From positions 682,001-746,000 of the forward strand of contig NTMA01000005.1 of assembly GCA_002917075.1 (NCBI GenBank): a stretch of 64,000 bases of DNA. The letters are read 5' to 3'. A program made the position numbers and the translations under genes. Below are positions 42,747-55,282 of this stretch, one piece after another. Within the stretch, counting starts at the first letter, position 1; each line of letters starts with the position of its first letter. Source of the DNA: Hawksworthiomyces lignivorus. Its lineage: Eukaryota > Ascomycota > Sordariomycetes > Ophiostomatales > Ophiostomataceae. Below the pieces are notes generated by a model. The model was not told the origin of the DNA and searched no databases. It was given only the letters and a program-made list of their open reading frames with translations.

Positions 42747-43526
42747 ATGCCCGATCGGCTCGATGTCTCGGGTCTGCGGCTATGCGTGCCTGCTGAGCCT
42801 CTGACCGCCGCCGCATTTGCACCATTTGGCGACGTCATCGAGAACCCCAGGCCAGATGTCCATCCATCTCAATATTTGAGTGCCTTTGGTTCTGTTCCTT
42901 CTTCATCGCGCTCTCATCACTCGCACCGTTTTGATCCCGTTTCCGCCAACCAAGGGTCTGCTATCAAGTATCAGCGTGTATCGAACCTCGCAGATCGGTA
43001 TAAGTCTGATGGGGCATCGAGCGGCAGACCATCTGCTCCTCTAGCCACTATATTCGTGTGCGCGGCTAGGGAGTTGCTACAGGAGGCAAGGGTAGCATCT
43101 GGTGGCGGAGGGCTCTTCCCCGTAACTATTCTCGAGCGTCATCCGTTTACGACGCAGACCTTTGTGCCGCTATCAGATGACAGCCGGAGTGCTCGCTATC
43201 TTGTCTTAGTGGCTCCTACTCTTGCTGGCGGTAACCGGCTACCAGATGTTGCCGGTCTGCGTGCCTTTGTGGCACGAGGGAATCAGGCCGTAACATACGG
43301 TGCAGCGACATGGCATGCACCCATGGCCGCCTTAGGCACGCCTGGTACTGCCCTGCCATTCTTTGTGTTTCAGTTTGCCAACGGTGTTGGACCTGAGGAC
43401 TGTCAGGAGGTTGTTCTAGATAGCGGTGTGAGTTTTGTTGAAGGAACTAGTGCGATCACAATACGTGTTCCATCGATTGCCCCCTCTTCACCATCTGGTA
43501 ACAGCCTTCTGGCAGCTAAACTATGA
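42747..43526 (+). CDS. DAL3: Ureidoglycolate lyase (ureidoglycolate hydrolase family)
   Basis: An intronless gene of 259 residues. The enzyme splits ureidoglycolate, the product of allantoicase, to glyoxylate and urea at the end of purine catabolism. The cupin-like family pattern is seen from AAFAPFGDVIENP near the N-terminus, through VTILERHPFTTQTFVPL in the middle, to YLVLVAPT and VTYGAATWHAPM, which carries a conserved His. The length is larger than the bacterial AllA proteins (about 160) and yeast Dal3 (195). The extra residues lie in Ser-rich loops (SVPSSSRSHHSHRFDP, KSDGASSGRPS) and at the C-terminus. No other purine-catabolic gene lies nearby, so nothing indicates a nitrogen-catabolic cluster. 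Confidence 0.93.
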   Translation: MPDRLDVSGLRLCVPAEPLTAAAFAPFGDVIENPRPDVHPSQYLSAFGSVPSSSRSHHSHRFDPVSANQGSAIKYQRVSNLADRYKSDGASSGRPSAPLATIFVCAARELLQEARVASGGGGLFPVTILERHPFTTQTFVPLSDDSRSARYLVLVAPTLAGGNRLPDVAGLRAFVARGNQAVTYGAATWHAPMAALGTPGTALPFFVFQFANGVGPEDCQEVVLDSGVSFVEGTSAITIRVPSIAPSSPSGNSLLAAKL

Positions 43527-46500
43527 TTTACTTTCAAAAAAGGGCAGAATTATTTTCAGCATTTGGCCCATTGTCTGTTTATTTTTTGGATGTATTAAGG
43601 AAATAATAAACCGACAAGTTAGGTTACAAATAAAGCAAACTTTGATTATCAAGGCAACGATACATTGCGAATGATTTTTGCAGATCTTGATACCGGGACA
43701 CATTGCATCAACATTTTGTCTTCGAGGTCGTTTCCTCTTGTGGATTATACTATCCTCGTAGCTATGTTTTCCGCATATCCTACTGCGCGGCTCTGATACT
43801 TTGTAGGAGAAAGGCGTTACAGGGGAAAGATAATAGAGCTCAGAAGCCGGTATAGCGTCCTCGGGATCTACATCTAACAAGCCACTCTCTTTAGTCTTGA
43901 TAATGTCTTGGGCAATATGCTTGTTTTCCTGAAATGGTTTGCGTAAGAATCAACAATTCTACAACACTCCTACAAAATGTACAAGATTGACCGGGTAGCC
44001 ATTGTCACAGTTTCTAATATATATATGGCAACTAGTTTGGGGCTCCAGTGTAAATCTATGCTAAATATCAGCGTATGCCTTTGGCAAGGACTGAGTAAGT
44101 AACAGAACGTATCTTAGCCTTCAGTGTGGCTCAGTCTATCGTAAATTATATCTGATCATTCGAAACATTAAGCTACATAATCTCTAAGAACTTCACCTCA
44201 AAGATAATTTTATTCAGGAATCAAGTATGTTTATCTACTTAAGATTGTTGCTCGAATTCACAACGGCAATTTTTTCCCCCCTTGGATATAGAGGTGCATA
44301 CGATAGTACCGCACGCATCTCATGAAAGCATCTAGATAAGACGTTCCTAAAATAGGATACGGGCGTACGAAGTGGATATAATTCGCAAATAAGTTCTATT
44401 TAGATCCGAGAATGATATAAATATCGGAGGAGAAGTAATGTTTTAGTAGCTGTTGCGCAAGCAGCCCAACCTACCTGATCCACGACCAACCGCAAAAGCA
44501 AGGAGTTCGATATCAAATTTGACGAGAACAATGTTTACGAGACGGTCTCGGAGAAATATCTTGTTACAAGCCGGGGATATCGGCGTTGCACGATAAACAT
44601 ACTGATAAAAATAGATAAAGTCTGTTCTACTTCGTATAAGGCGACCACAGAAATTACCAGATCAAAACCAAAAAAAGGAGAAGATGAAGTGAACCATTCT
44701 GAATCAAGTTATAATATGTGACGGTAAGACAACCTCGGCGTCTTGTGAAAACGGGAGAGAACATAAGAACTACATCTACCAAACGATACTATGCATGCTA
44801 CCTTATGGTAGAGGCATCATAGTCCGTCCTTAGCCTTCGGCCTACCCCAACGCAAAGCTCTATTTTATATTGAAAGTGCAATATCTTTTTAATATGGCTT
44901 CTCTATTTCCTTTTCTTTTCCTCCGAACGCTAAGTCCACCGCACTCCTGGTAAATGGTAATCCCGTATGAAAAGTTAAATCTACATTGAGTGACAACCGC
45001 AACGATGAATAAAAGCGGAACTTCCATAGCCTAGACATGTCAAAAAATGAATTTACACCACATTAGAGGAAGCTTGATCATAATTAGACATGGTCTTTTA
45101 AAGGTTGTGATGTAGAGAAGGTGGCTGAAGGGGCAAGATGGTGAGACAGAGGCTTTACATCTTTACAGAAAATGAGAATAAAGATAAGGACGTGGAAAAT
45201 TGAAGAGATTGAGGCAAGGCACGATGAGAGATGAGAAAGGAGAGTCAGACTGAACTTATCAATTAATACGGGAACTACGGCTTCGGAATCGGTTTATCGA
45301 AGCAGAAAATCAAAGGAATGAAAATAACGCAAAGACAAGGTACCTGAAGTTCTGTTCCGCATACTTTTTGCTTTCTTTTTTCCTCTATACAATTTTTTAA
45401 GATTCACTTCCAATGTAAAATTATAACTCACCAAATCCGGCGAGTGACTCTTCCGAGCCGAGAACTTTGAAATAGGTATCTGCAAGCCGAACCCAGAATG
45501 TTGGATTGAGAAAAATAAAGTGTATGAAGGCCGCAATCTGAATGCCACCCGGTAGTCAGAGACTGCGTCTATTGGAAGAACCTTGCGTGCAGCCTAGAAG
45601 CTACCCTGTGGGAAAGAAGAAAAAAAATCTCCTAAATGAGAGGAGGGAGTGAAAGGAAAGGAGATCCTTCAGTCTAATTAATCATGTTAATAGTAGCTAA
45701 CACAAATGATCCTACCTCGTTATTCATCACTAGCTGCTCTCATTAGAACCTTGACTGCTATATGTTATTTTACAGCCTGATAATCTTTTTCGGCGATATA
45801 TATAGATATTTTTTGGCAGCATCACATTCATCTCGTCTCGTATTTATCTGAAATGGCAGTGCAATAGCCAGGCCGCGACTTGATTCGCATTCGTTGTGCT
45901 ATGCATTTCCTCACGACGTTTCACTCTCCATATTGACGTCTGATTTTCCATTCTTCTAGTCACCATAACTTTAACAGAGACAGAATTGCCCTTTGATATT
46001 TGTTGCTTTCCACCAGTGGCTATAAGATGAGAGTCTTAAAGCTCTAGATATATTCGACTCTGTGAGCATTCTCGTGTTTCAGTCTATCAGTAATGATTAA
46101 AAATGGGTACATCATCCCCCAGTTGTAAGTCCACCTTGCTCCTTATCTCTTTTCCTTTCTCGGCTACACGGGCCTAGCCTTCAGCCAGATTTGCTCGCCA
46201 AGGTCACCTTATACGCCATTTGCCTCATACATCATCATATTCCTTAACATTGCTTTTATATTTCATCTCTTCTCATCTCTTCTCAACTCATTTTCACCCT
46301 CACCTCAGATTTTCTCTTTGATTTTCGCATCCTCCACGACCTATATACGAACCTGAAATATTAGTGGTTCAAACTGATAGTTAAAACCAAGAGGCGTGTA
46401 TGAAGAAGTTCTCTTTCAGGGGCCGGCCAAGGTCGCAAGATCTCCGGAGGTCAGATTTTATTTAGGAGAGATGAGGCAAGGAAAAAATAATTCCACCATA

Positions 46501-49274
46501 CTGCTTAATTTATTGAACCGGTGCGAATGGATGTTTATCTTCCAGCTGTCGTCATTCCGTCCCGTTGACCTTCCGCTAGTCAGTTCAAGTAGATGAACTG
46601 GAGCTTCTTGTCGTGAACGCGCTCCCAAGATACGCCCATACCACTTTTACACTTTCAATGACAGATATTTGTGCGTGTTCTCTTTTTAATATCTATATGA
46701 TGCCATTTTTCTTCTAGTTTCTAGTTCTAGCGAAAACTTATATCTGCAATATTTGTCGCCAACATCTGGCGAGATGGATAGATAAAAGTCCGGGCTGTAG
46801 CTCAGCCCGACTGTCGGTTATCACTGACTTTTCCATATGTACGTCGGATTTTATCTGCTTACACTAAATGACAACAAAAAGTTGTGATTGTATCTCTACG
46901 ATGCACAATTCCCACACCCCCATTGCTTTGACAGTATGGGTGTCTATATGAGCAAACGTATGACATACCGTTCCTAGAACCCACATCGGCGGCCGTAGAC
47001 ACATCCCTTGTGCAATAATATTGCCAATATCCAAGATCGGGTGCCTTTTCTCAACCGCAGTAATAGAGCTATTAGAATCTCTCTTTTTTTTGTGGCTTTC
47101 CTACTTTCTCTTCATTCTTCCCTTTGCTGAAATGAGCCAACAGAAGATCAAGCAAACAAGCAAGCAAAATGTACATTTTATATACACCAGGTACCGACTT
47201 TTGGTATTGGCTCGACATCCATTTTTCTGAGAATGTATCCAGGGAAATTTGCGTGTGAAGAGTCTTTAATATAGGCAAAATACCGAACCCCCTCTTCCAT
47301 CTTCCTGTCTTACACGCTGATATGCAAGCCATCATACATCAATTTATGATAGGGTCGGCTCAGAGGAGAAAGGGTACATAGCACACCTAAATATAAGATG
47401 TAAAGAGGAAGAGAAACAAGAGCAAAGAAGTTAAATTCCCGGATTGCCCAGTCAGGTACCCAAATTAACCTCGCTAGGACGCGAAATAAACACAATTACA
47501 CACCATCAAGAATGTGCTTAAGACTGTACCATCTAGCACACTGTCCACCATCGTCATCAGAGATATACTCCTGTCGGGTATACGCGATGCTACCCTATCT
47601 TACCATGCGTCTTCTCCCATCGTGCCCTCCCATCTCAACCGCCTCATCGTTCCCATTGTTAGTGTTGTGATGGTAATATGTAGTATACAGACCATCTTGG
47701 CGAGAGAACCGAGCAAACGCTACACCAAATATTTTAAGTATGCTACCTTAGACAAATAGAAAATGGCTTCGGTAGATGGACGCAGGGATCCCCCCTGTTT
47801 GTAACACGCCTTGTCCGTATCCGAGCGCGAGGCCCTGAATACATACATATGGTGTGCATGCTCTGTTTAGCACACACCTCGTTTGCAGACATCTTCGATT
47901 TCGCGCCTCACCAAACGCTGCCATGGTTCTAATACAACTCGTATACACAAATTCTTGTGTATTTCTGTGTGGTCAGCGAGGCAGAAACCGAAGTCCCGGT
48001 CATGTTCCGGTCATGTTCCGACCAAGTTCGTGGATTAGCTCTGCCGCTCAGGGTATGTAGTCATATCCCCATCGGACTTTTTTCTTTACCCATTTCCCAC
48101 GGCTCTGTACGTGGCATATTCGCACACACCAGCCACGATAAGAATTTGTTTATAACATATCTCGCACGGATGGCGCCTTTGAATCATATGTTTGATTCTT
48201 GTGATTTTTTCGGGTACAGCTGTAGCACCGACGCGACTGATATACTATTCAAGATTCTCATCTCTCATCACTCATATCGTCCCTTATTTCCTTGCCAAGC
48301 TCTTTGCACCACTTTATCAGACAAGGAAATTCTTACACGAGCCTTGGTTCCTGGTAACCGCAAGTTCACAGCCTGAATTCGGGTCAATCTAGGAACCGCT
48401 GGAGATAATTTGGCTCGTGGGTTTTTGCTAGTCTCTGTTTTTCTTTCTAATTACCCCTGTCGAAGAAAAAATATCTCCTAGTACAATAATAATATGGATT
48501 TGTTTATTGTCCCTCTGAACTCAGTCGGCTGCTTGGGTTCTTCGCAAATTTTTGAGATAGCCGTGGGAAATATCACAACACGGCAGAGAGAAAAAAAAAT
48601 ATTATGAGTTGAATTATGAACAGCGTCATCTTTTCTCCCCTGTGCTTGAACCGTTCTCCGGAGCCGCGAACGGAATACAATAATGCTGTCTAACAGCTCT
48701 CTTCCCTGCTTTCCTTCGACCATGTTTCCGTGCGCGCAGCTTGAGTCCACGTACTCCACGCTTCTTATTTTGGTTATTCTGCTTTCTGCGGCGTCTCTCT
48801 CTTTTCTCATGTCTTAGCGATGCTATTACGGGATCTTAGAATATCTGTGCATAGTAATATGGGCAACACATGGCTCTTTTCAAAAACAAAACAAAATAAA
48901 ATAGAAAATATCCATTTCCCGGACTTGTTTAAGTCTCCATGTATAAATCTTTATCCTAAGAGCCTGACCCTTATTGATTCCCATTTTCCCTACATAACGC
49001 CACCACAGCCCTGTGTTTGAACTTTTTATCTCTTTTCCGTTGTTAAGTTTTGTTTCTCTGGACTTATTTGATTTTCTTGTTCTTCTTTATACTTTCTTCT
49101 CGTTCCCGTTTCCTGGAATCTTACATCAAGCTCAAGTCTGGGAAAGAATCCATCGTACGTAAGGAGACGTAAAGTGGATATTATACATACCGCAGCCTCT
49201 GCATAAGACTAGACGATTTTAACTGTTGTGGTTACCCTCATTGGCGTTTTACACAATCACAGATAATTGCAACC
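43527..49274. other. Gene-poor AT-rich stretch, 5.7 kb
   Basis: The largest gap in the window. No frame here has convincing codon use, motif or splice-joined continuation. I looked for transposase or reverse-transcriptase motifs, tRNA-like arms and long direct or inverted repeats and saw none. Small items are a perfect 7-bp hairpin CGGGCTG-TAGCT-CAGCCCG near 46791..46809 and an 11-bp direct duplication (CCGGTCATGTT) near 47997..48018. There is also a C/T-rich run near 46265. It may be the long upstream region of the secreted-protein gene, decayed sequence, or DNA holding non-coding RNAs that cannot be recognised by eye. Confidence 0.45.
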
Positions 49275-50730
49275 ATGGTTGGGTACCTGCGAGCTTTCCT
49301 GGCAGCGACGGCTATAGTCCTGTCTCTTTCTAGAACCGCTCTAGGAGACTGTTCAAGTTACGGCGTCGATTATGCAAACGGCGGTGCCTACTACATTGAT
49401 GGCTCTTCAAACCAATATTTCAGCTTTATCACAATCTTCCAAGGATGTACTCAGGAGAGCATTAGCCCAATCCTCGTGGATCCAGACAACAACCAATATG
49501 CCTGCTCAGCTATCAATACGACGCCGGCTGGAGCACAGGAGACATCCACATGGTGAGACTTCTAGATGACTAAAGCAGAAGATTATAAGAAAGTACACCA
49601 AAAATCTGACTCTCGCGTTTACAGTGGCATTCCATTCTCTGCCATGAAGTCTGGCACGTGGAAGATCATTGTCTCTGGTGACCAGATCGCCGTGCAACGA
49701 ACTATTACGCTGACTGTGGGCATCCCGCAAACTTCGACCGTAATTGTATGTATATGAGGCCTGAGAAAGCTAGATTTGAGCCATGGAGGGAGAAAGCCAT
49801 AATTAAATCAAACTAACTGCGCATATAGGCCACACCGACAATTGTTTTAGGCATCACCACAACGCCCCGCGCAAGGAGTACGGCCCGCTTGTCTCTTTTT
49901 GCAATATGTTGAGATCCTCAAAAATCATAAAACAATTACTGACTTGACAGCCATTGTCAACACTCTATCCCAGACTGAGACGCTCATCCTTGTGCCCAAG
50001 ACCCTGACGGCCAATTGCAATGGCGCGGTGCAGACAGTGACCAACTACCAGGCCGGCAGGACCCAGACGGTCACGTCGACGGTGCTGCGCACGGCGACAG
50101 AGGGCGCCCGGACGAGCGCATACCAGACGACCGTGACCACGTCTGCGTCTTGCCACTACCCGTCGAGTATGCTTGTCCTCTCTGCCAAATTGATTACAGG
50201 ATTTCCGATTCTGAGCTCTAGCTGACCGCATCAGATAAACGAGACCTGGCCCATATGGACTCGGTCATGGCGACGACAGTCACGGTCACAGAGACCACAT
50301 TCACCGTAACCCAGACCCGGGTGTCTACTGCACCCGCCACCACCACGACGGAAATCGGTGAGTCTCTTTCTCTCTCCTTCCACAGTGATCAAGCTCGTTG
50401 ATTAGCCTAACAATTTTTTCTATGCAGTTTTCAAAACCATCACAGCTACCGTCACTCCCTCGCCGTCGACTGCCTGCGCCAATGGCAACCGACCCGCTTC
50501 GACGGTCACGGTCAACCGCGGCGGCACAGGCGTGGTTACCCAGACGGACATTGTGTACCAGACAACGCGGGTGTCGGGCACAGTGGTTGTTGCGTAAGTG
50601 TATTCTGCCCCCTTCTCCTTTGGAGATGAGGCACTAACCAAGCCAATGCAGACAAACGCAGTATAGCACCATCTCGAATGGTCCGAGTGCAACAGCCTGC
50701 TGGAGGGCTGGCGGCTGGTATGGTGCCTAA
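49275..50730 (+). CDS. Secreted Thr/Val-rich protein, seven exons
   Basis: I assemble exons 49275..49552, 49625..49745, 49829..49877, 49951..50166, 50235..50357, 50428..50593 and 50652..50730, for 343 residues. All six introns are GT-AG, and every join keeps one frame to the TAA. Residues 1-24 are a clear signal peptide (FLAATAIVLSLSRTALG, then DCSSYG). Residues 25 to about 133 form a Cys-containing domain (DCSSYGVDYANGGAYYI, FQGCTQESISPILVDP, TSTCGIPFSAMKSGTWKIIV) of a type I believe is common in filamentous fungi but without a known role. The rest is Thr/Val/Ser-rich (TVTVTETTFTVTQTRVST), like O-glycosylated cell-wall proteins, and ends CWRAGGWYGA without a GPI signal. Probably secreted or wall-associated; function unknown. 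Confidence 0.8.
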
Positions 50731-51533
50731 ACTCTAGGGGGTAAAAATAGGAAAATGAAATAGAGGAAATGAATCACGCTCTCCCCAATCTCGCTCTCCT
50801 CAATTTCGTCTTCCTATTATCCTTTAATTTCCCTCTTCTTCTTTTTTTTTATTTTTCATGTGTTCTATACTCTTGATTTCATTATTTAGGATGTACACTT
50901 TCTTTTGTTTAAATTAGTGGGACAGGGAGATGAGAATGAGCGAAGGCTGCAAGTGATAAAAAAAGGTTCTTGCAGCCTAGACTGAAATAATAATAAATTT
51001 TATCTTGTCTTTTGCTATTTTCTTTTGCTTTTCACTTGTTTGAATCCTAGTGACATGAGCAGATGTTCTCGAGCATTTATTGAAGGGTTAAGAGCCAGAA
51101 AGCGCTATCGTATTAATATCTCTCGCCCTCGGCTAATGGAGGGAGCTATGCAAGAGTTCTGACAGAAGCGAAAGCTTGTTCACTATAAATAACACAAATT
51201 TGCTTTTACACCTCAGCCCTGTTCATAAATAATTTGTTTAAGGCTTGAAAGCAAAGAAAGAATGCAATATAGACTTTGTCGCTGGTGCTGTGATCAAGCA
51301 GGAAGAATCACAGTGAAAAGCGGTAAAGCTAAAAAGCACATATAAGTAACAGCAAAACACACAATAGCAGCAAAGTTTAGACATACATAAACCAAAACTC
51401 CGGTGTTGAAGACCGTGATAATGGGGGGGGGGATCATAGTTAGAAATGTACAGGGAATGTGGCTGCATATGCTTGTGTGCTTTTTTTTTTTTTTTTTGCT
51501 TCCCTGATTTTTCAGTTGGAAGAGCTTTTCCGC
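50731..51533. other. Intergenic, convergent 3' ends
   Basis: These 803 bases lie between the secreted-protein gene (+) and the SHMT gene (-). They contain a T tract (51481..51497) and a G run near 51424. No gene is seen. Confidence 0.55.
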
Positions 51534-53397
51534 CTACGCCTTCGTAGTCCACGGCAGCGGATACGTGCCAACCCAATCTGCAACCTCACTTCGCAACTGA
51601 AGGATTTCTGGTACGGCATCGCCGTTCCCTAAGTGATCCAAGAACACCCGCAGGCGACCTGTGCCCTTCTCGCCCTTCTCCTCAGCCTCTTTCCGTGCTG
51701 CCTTGTCCACACGCACGGCAATGGTCACAGCACGGTCGACAATGTCGGCGACGCGGGCGAAGTCATGTTCATTGAAACCCCGTGTTGTCATAGCTGGCGT
51801 GCCCATACGCAGGCCGCCGGGTGTCAGGGCGGACCGGTCACCAGGAACTGTGTTCTTGTTGGCTGCCACGCCAACTAGCTCGAGGATGCGCTCTACACGA
51901 CCGCCGTCGATTCCCTGAGGCTTCAAATCGGCTAGCACCAGGTGGTTGTCGGTGCCGCCGGACACGAGGGAGTATCCCAGCCCGCCCTTGTCCTTGGGTT
52001 CACCTAGACGCTTCGCCAGGGCCTGCGCATTGGCCAGAACTTGTTCTTGATACGCACGGAACTCGGGGGTTTGGGCCTGCTTGAGAGCCACAGCCAGAGC
52101 GGCAATGGTGTGATTGTGCGGGCCACCCTGGTGTCCAGGAAATACGGAAGAATTGATGGGGTTCTCAAGATTGTATTTTTCCTCCTCCTTCGTTTTGGGG
52201 TTGACTCGGCGCACGCCACGGCGGAAGAAGATCATGGCGCCACGCGGGCCACGCAGAGACTTGTGAGACGTAGTCGTGACGAGGTCGGCGTAAGCAAAGG
52301 GACTCGGAATAGTTTTAGCAGCGATCATGCCAGACAGATGGGCAATGTCAGCTAAGAGATAGGCGTTGATCTTGTCACAAACTTCGCGCATGCGCTTATA
52401 ATCAATAAAACGGCTGTAGGCGCTAGCTCCAGCCACGATGATCTTGGGGCGGTAGATGAGGGCCATCTCTTCCATTTTATCATAGTCAATGTAGCCCGTA
52501 GATTCGTCGAGCCGGTACGGCAGAGTCTCAAAGTATTTGGAGATAAACGAAATCTTCTTTGTCGGTGTTTGGTAGCCGTGGGACAGGTGGCCACCGTGAG
52601 GGAGGTCGAGGCCCATCAGACGGTCATGAGTGTTCATCAGAGCGGAATAGACGTAGAGATTCGCGGGCGCACCGGAGAGAGCTGGGCAAGTAGATTATCA
52701 GTACCAGTAGGGCTTAGGGGACCACAGAGGGTTCGGCGTTCAGATTGCAGCGTAGATATTCTGTAAACGTACCTTGGACATTGACGCCCCACTCCTTGTC
52801 TGACAGGCCGAACGTCTCGAGTGCTCGCTGCTGGCATAACCTCTCGGACTGGTCAATGAACTCGTTGCCACCGTAGTATCGTGCACCCGGATAGCCTTCC
52901 GAATACTTGTCTGTTTATTGATAACTGGCTTAGCAAGCGTGGACCATTGTGCTGCCGTCTCCTCTCAAACGGATAAATAACACGTACTCTGCATTGGGCT
53001 TCCTAACGCATCGAGGACCGCCTGGGAAGTAAAGTTCTCCGAAGGGATCAGGTTGATGAACTGCTTCTGTCGTGTTTTCTCCTAGAAGGTTTGTCAGGCG
53101 GCTGGGTCCTCATTGCCGGTAGAGAGGGACTATACAGAGATAGATAGAACGCGTACTTTTTCAATGATGTCAAACATCGTTGGATCGGCCTGTTGAAGGT
53201 GTGCGGCCAATAGCTGGACTTGGTTAGCTACGATATCACGACTGTTTCGCTTGCTAGGTACTAACCCGTTGCTGGCCCTCTTGATTCAATGTCGACACCG
53301 ACCGAAACAGGGTCCGCGGAGCTGAAGTCGGAGACGCCGCCCATGGCCGACCGGCCCGGATGGCACGTGCTGTACTCTGGAAAAGAGGTTGCGACAT
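51534..53397 (-). CDS. SHM1: Serine hydroxymethyltransferase, mitochondrial
   Basis: A PLP enzyme that converts serine and tetrahydrofolate to glycine and methylene-tetrahydrofolate. Five exons on the minus strand, 53397..53266, 53213..53157, 53081..52988, 52910..52773 and 52681..51534, encode 522 residues. The first 35-40 residues are Arg/Ser/Ala-rich with no acidic residue ([29 protein letters not shown]), a good mitochondrial presequence, so this is the mitochondrial isozyme. Splicing rebuilds [20 protein letters not shown] and [20 protein letters not shown]. The PLP lysine is K281 in [14 protein letters not shown], followed by [17 protein letters not shown]. All introns are GT-AG and short (52-104 nt). 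No Gcn4-type TGACTCA was noticed upstream. Confidence 0.97.
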
Positions 53398-55282
53398 TGT
53401 GTGAGGACAAAAGACGGTAAGGCTATCGTATGACCGGAAGATTAGCTGTTGAATTGGTGAGGCAAAATGGTAGAAAAGCGGGAGACGGACAAGCTCTAGC
53501 TTTCTTGATGTCTCTTTTGAATTGTCATGCAAGTTGCCTTTCTCAATGCCCTCTCATATCTAGAGAGGAAAAAAATAAGAAAAGGTGGCGGATCTCGTCC
53601 ACGAGAATTTGTTGGATGTGGTTCGACTGTGTCTTCAAAAAGAGACGATCTGCCTCTGTAATAATAACCACTTTTACTGCTATTGGATTAATCGACCCTT
53701 GGCCGAGCGGGGGAGTTCTGTTACGTAGGGCACAGTTACATACATATGACCGAAGTACTGCTCTCTCACACAAACTGCGGAGCTCTAGCGGGCCAAAGTC
53801 GGTGTCACGCCCCTCTTCTAGTTTCTTTTTGAAGGTGGAAGGGGGAACACTGCTTATTTTGGCCGTTAATCTTCTTTTGGCAGAGTTGCCCGCTTTGGCT
53901 TAAGACTCTCCACATAAGCCTATATTTCGTAGATACGGGCGTACGATGGAGGTACACGTACTACGGAGTATACTACGGAGTAGGTCCAGTAACGCCCAGC
54001 ACTGTTTTTCATGTGCAATAGCTTGGAGAAGAGATACGGGAGGCTGACAATAATAACGGTCTTGGCCCATCCTATTGCTCAGCGCTGAGCGAACTAGCGC
54101 TCGGGTCATTTAGAAACAGCACGTGACTACAAACACCGACTAAAAAAATTAGGATAAAATTTCGAGCTCTGCCAAAAATTTTCAGGCCTTTTCTTTCCTT
54201 TTCTTTCTTCATCAACTAAATTGGGAGTGATGAGCCCGCTTCGTTACCACATTCGTTTCCACGGGAGGATTCCTCTTGCTTGGGAACATGCTGACATGTC
54301 CTGGCACATCCACCACCTTTCATTAGGGGCAATTTGAAGCTTCTGACCCAACAAAACTAGTTGATTGTTTGCTTCCAATACCCTTTGTTTTCTTGTTCAT
54401 GCATCTACTTGTCCTCTACATTGGCTTTGTATAGCTGTCTCTTTCAATAACTAGTCCTTCTCATACTCTCAGCAGGTCCAAGAGAGGCGAGGGCTTTCTG
54501 TTAAGACCTTTCATATTCGGCAACGCTAGCTAGTCAGACGCGTGCTTCCGAAGTATCTCCTAGTTTCTTTTCCGTAGCCAAATAGGCATTTTTCTTTCTG
54601 TTTGCTTTTCCTCTGATACATCAGAAGCTCAAAATGAACCAATAGAATCCAATTGTTTTTTTTTTTAAGATTTTCTAGAATTTGAGTATTTCGTGTGCTG
54701 CTATCTACCACAAAACTTGAACACCTGTTTTAAGAGAGAATAGATCTCTACAAGTCCTTGTAATGAATAAACTGCTGAGAAAAACTTTTATCAATTTTTT
54801 TTTCTTGTAATTTAATCGTCTACACTACACTCGCTGTAGTTGTGTTTGTATTCTCCCTCCTCATTTGCTGGGCATTATTTTCGTATGTCTTCAGAAACAT
54901 GCGCAAACAAAATGAACCATATCCGGTCATATTCCAGATACAATAATATAGGAAACAAGAGAGACAGAAAACCCAAAACCAGAAAAGAAACAAGACTCCG
55001 AATGCAGGGCCGCCTTGGATTCCAACCGTTCCTTTTATTTTGAAAGGGATCATGTGGAAGGATGACGAAAATGTGACGAGGAATGGTGGTGGAGGGAAAA
55101 TAGGCTCGAACGAGAGAAAAGTAGACGATGGAGGGAGATGGAAGATGGCAGCCGTTGACAGAAAAAAAACCTTTTTATTTTGATGTTCCGCCCGGGGGTT
55201 GTTCTCCCTGAAAACTCCATTATTTTTTCTCTCATAAGGGTGTCCCGTTCCTCCTCCTCTTTTTTTGCCAGATTCGCAAAGT
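53398..55282. other. Intergenic, 1.9 kb
   Basis: Promoter of SHMT and 3' flank of eL19, both minus strand. A 157-codon plus-strand frame at 53430..53903 has no recognisable motif. A perfect 12-bp tandem repeat lies at 53959..53982. From 54120 on the DNA is AT-rich with T tracts. Confidence 0.5.
53959..53982. repeat. 12-bp tandem repeat TACTACGGAGTA x2
   Basis: Two perfect head-to-tail copies. ACTACGGAGTA-like words recur in many filamentous ascomycete intergenic regions, so this may be a trace of a short dispersed repeat family; that family link is from memory and unchecked. Confidence 0.8.

Noticed and set aside
53700..53745. tRNA-like word TTGGCCGAGCGGG
   Set aside because: No acceptor stem, anticodon arm or TPsiC arm can be placed around it.
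53430..53903. 157-codon plus-strand frame upstream of SHMT
   Set aside because: Overlaps the SHMT promoter and leader, no motif, Cys/Arg-rich random-looking translation.
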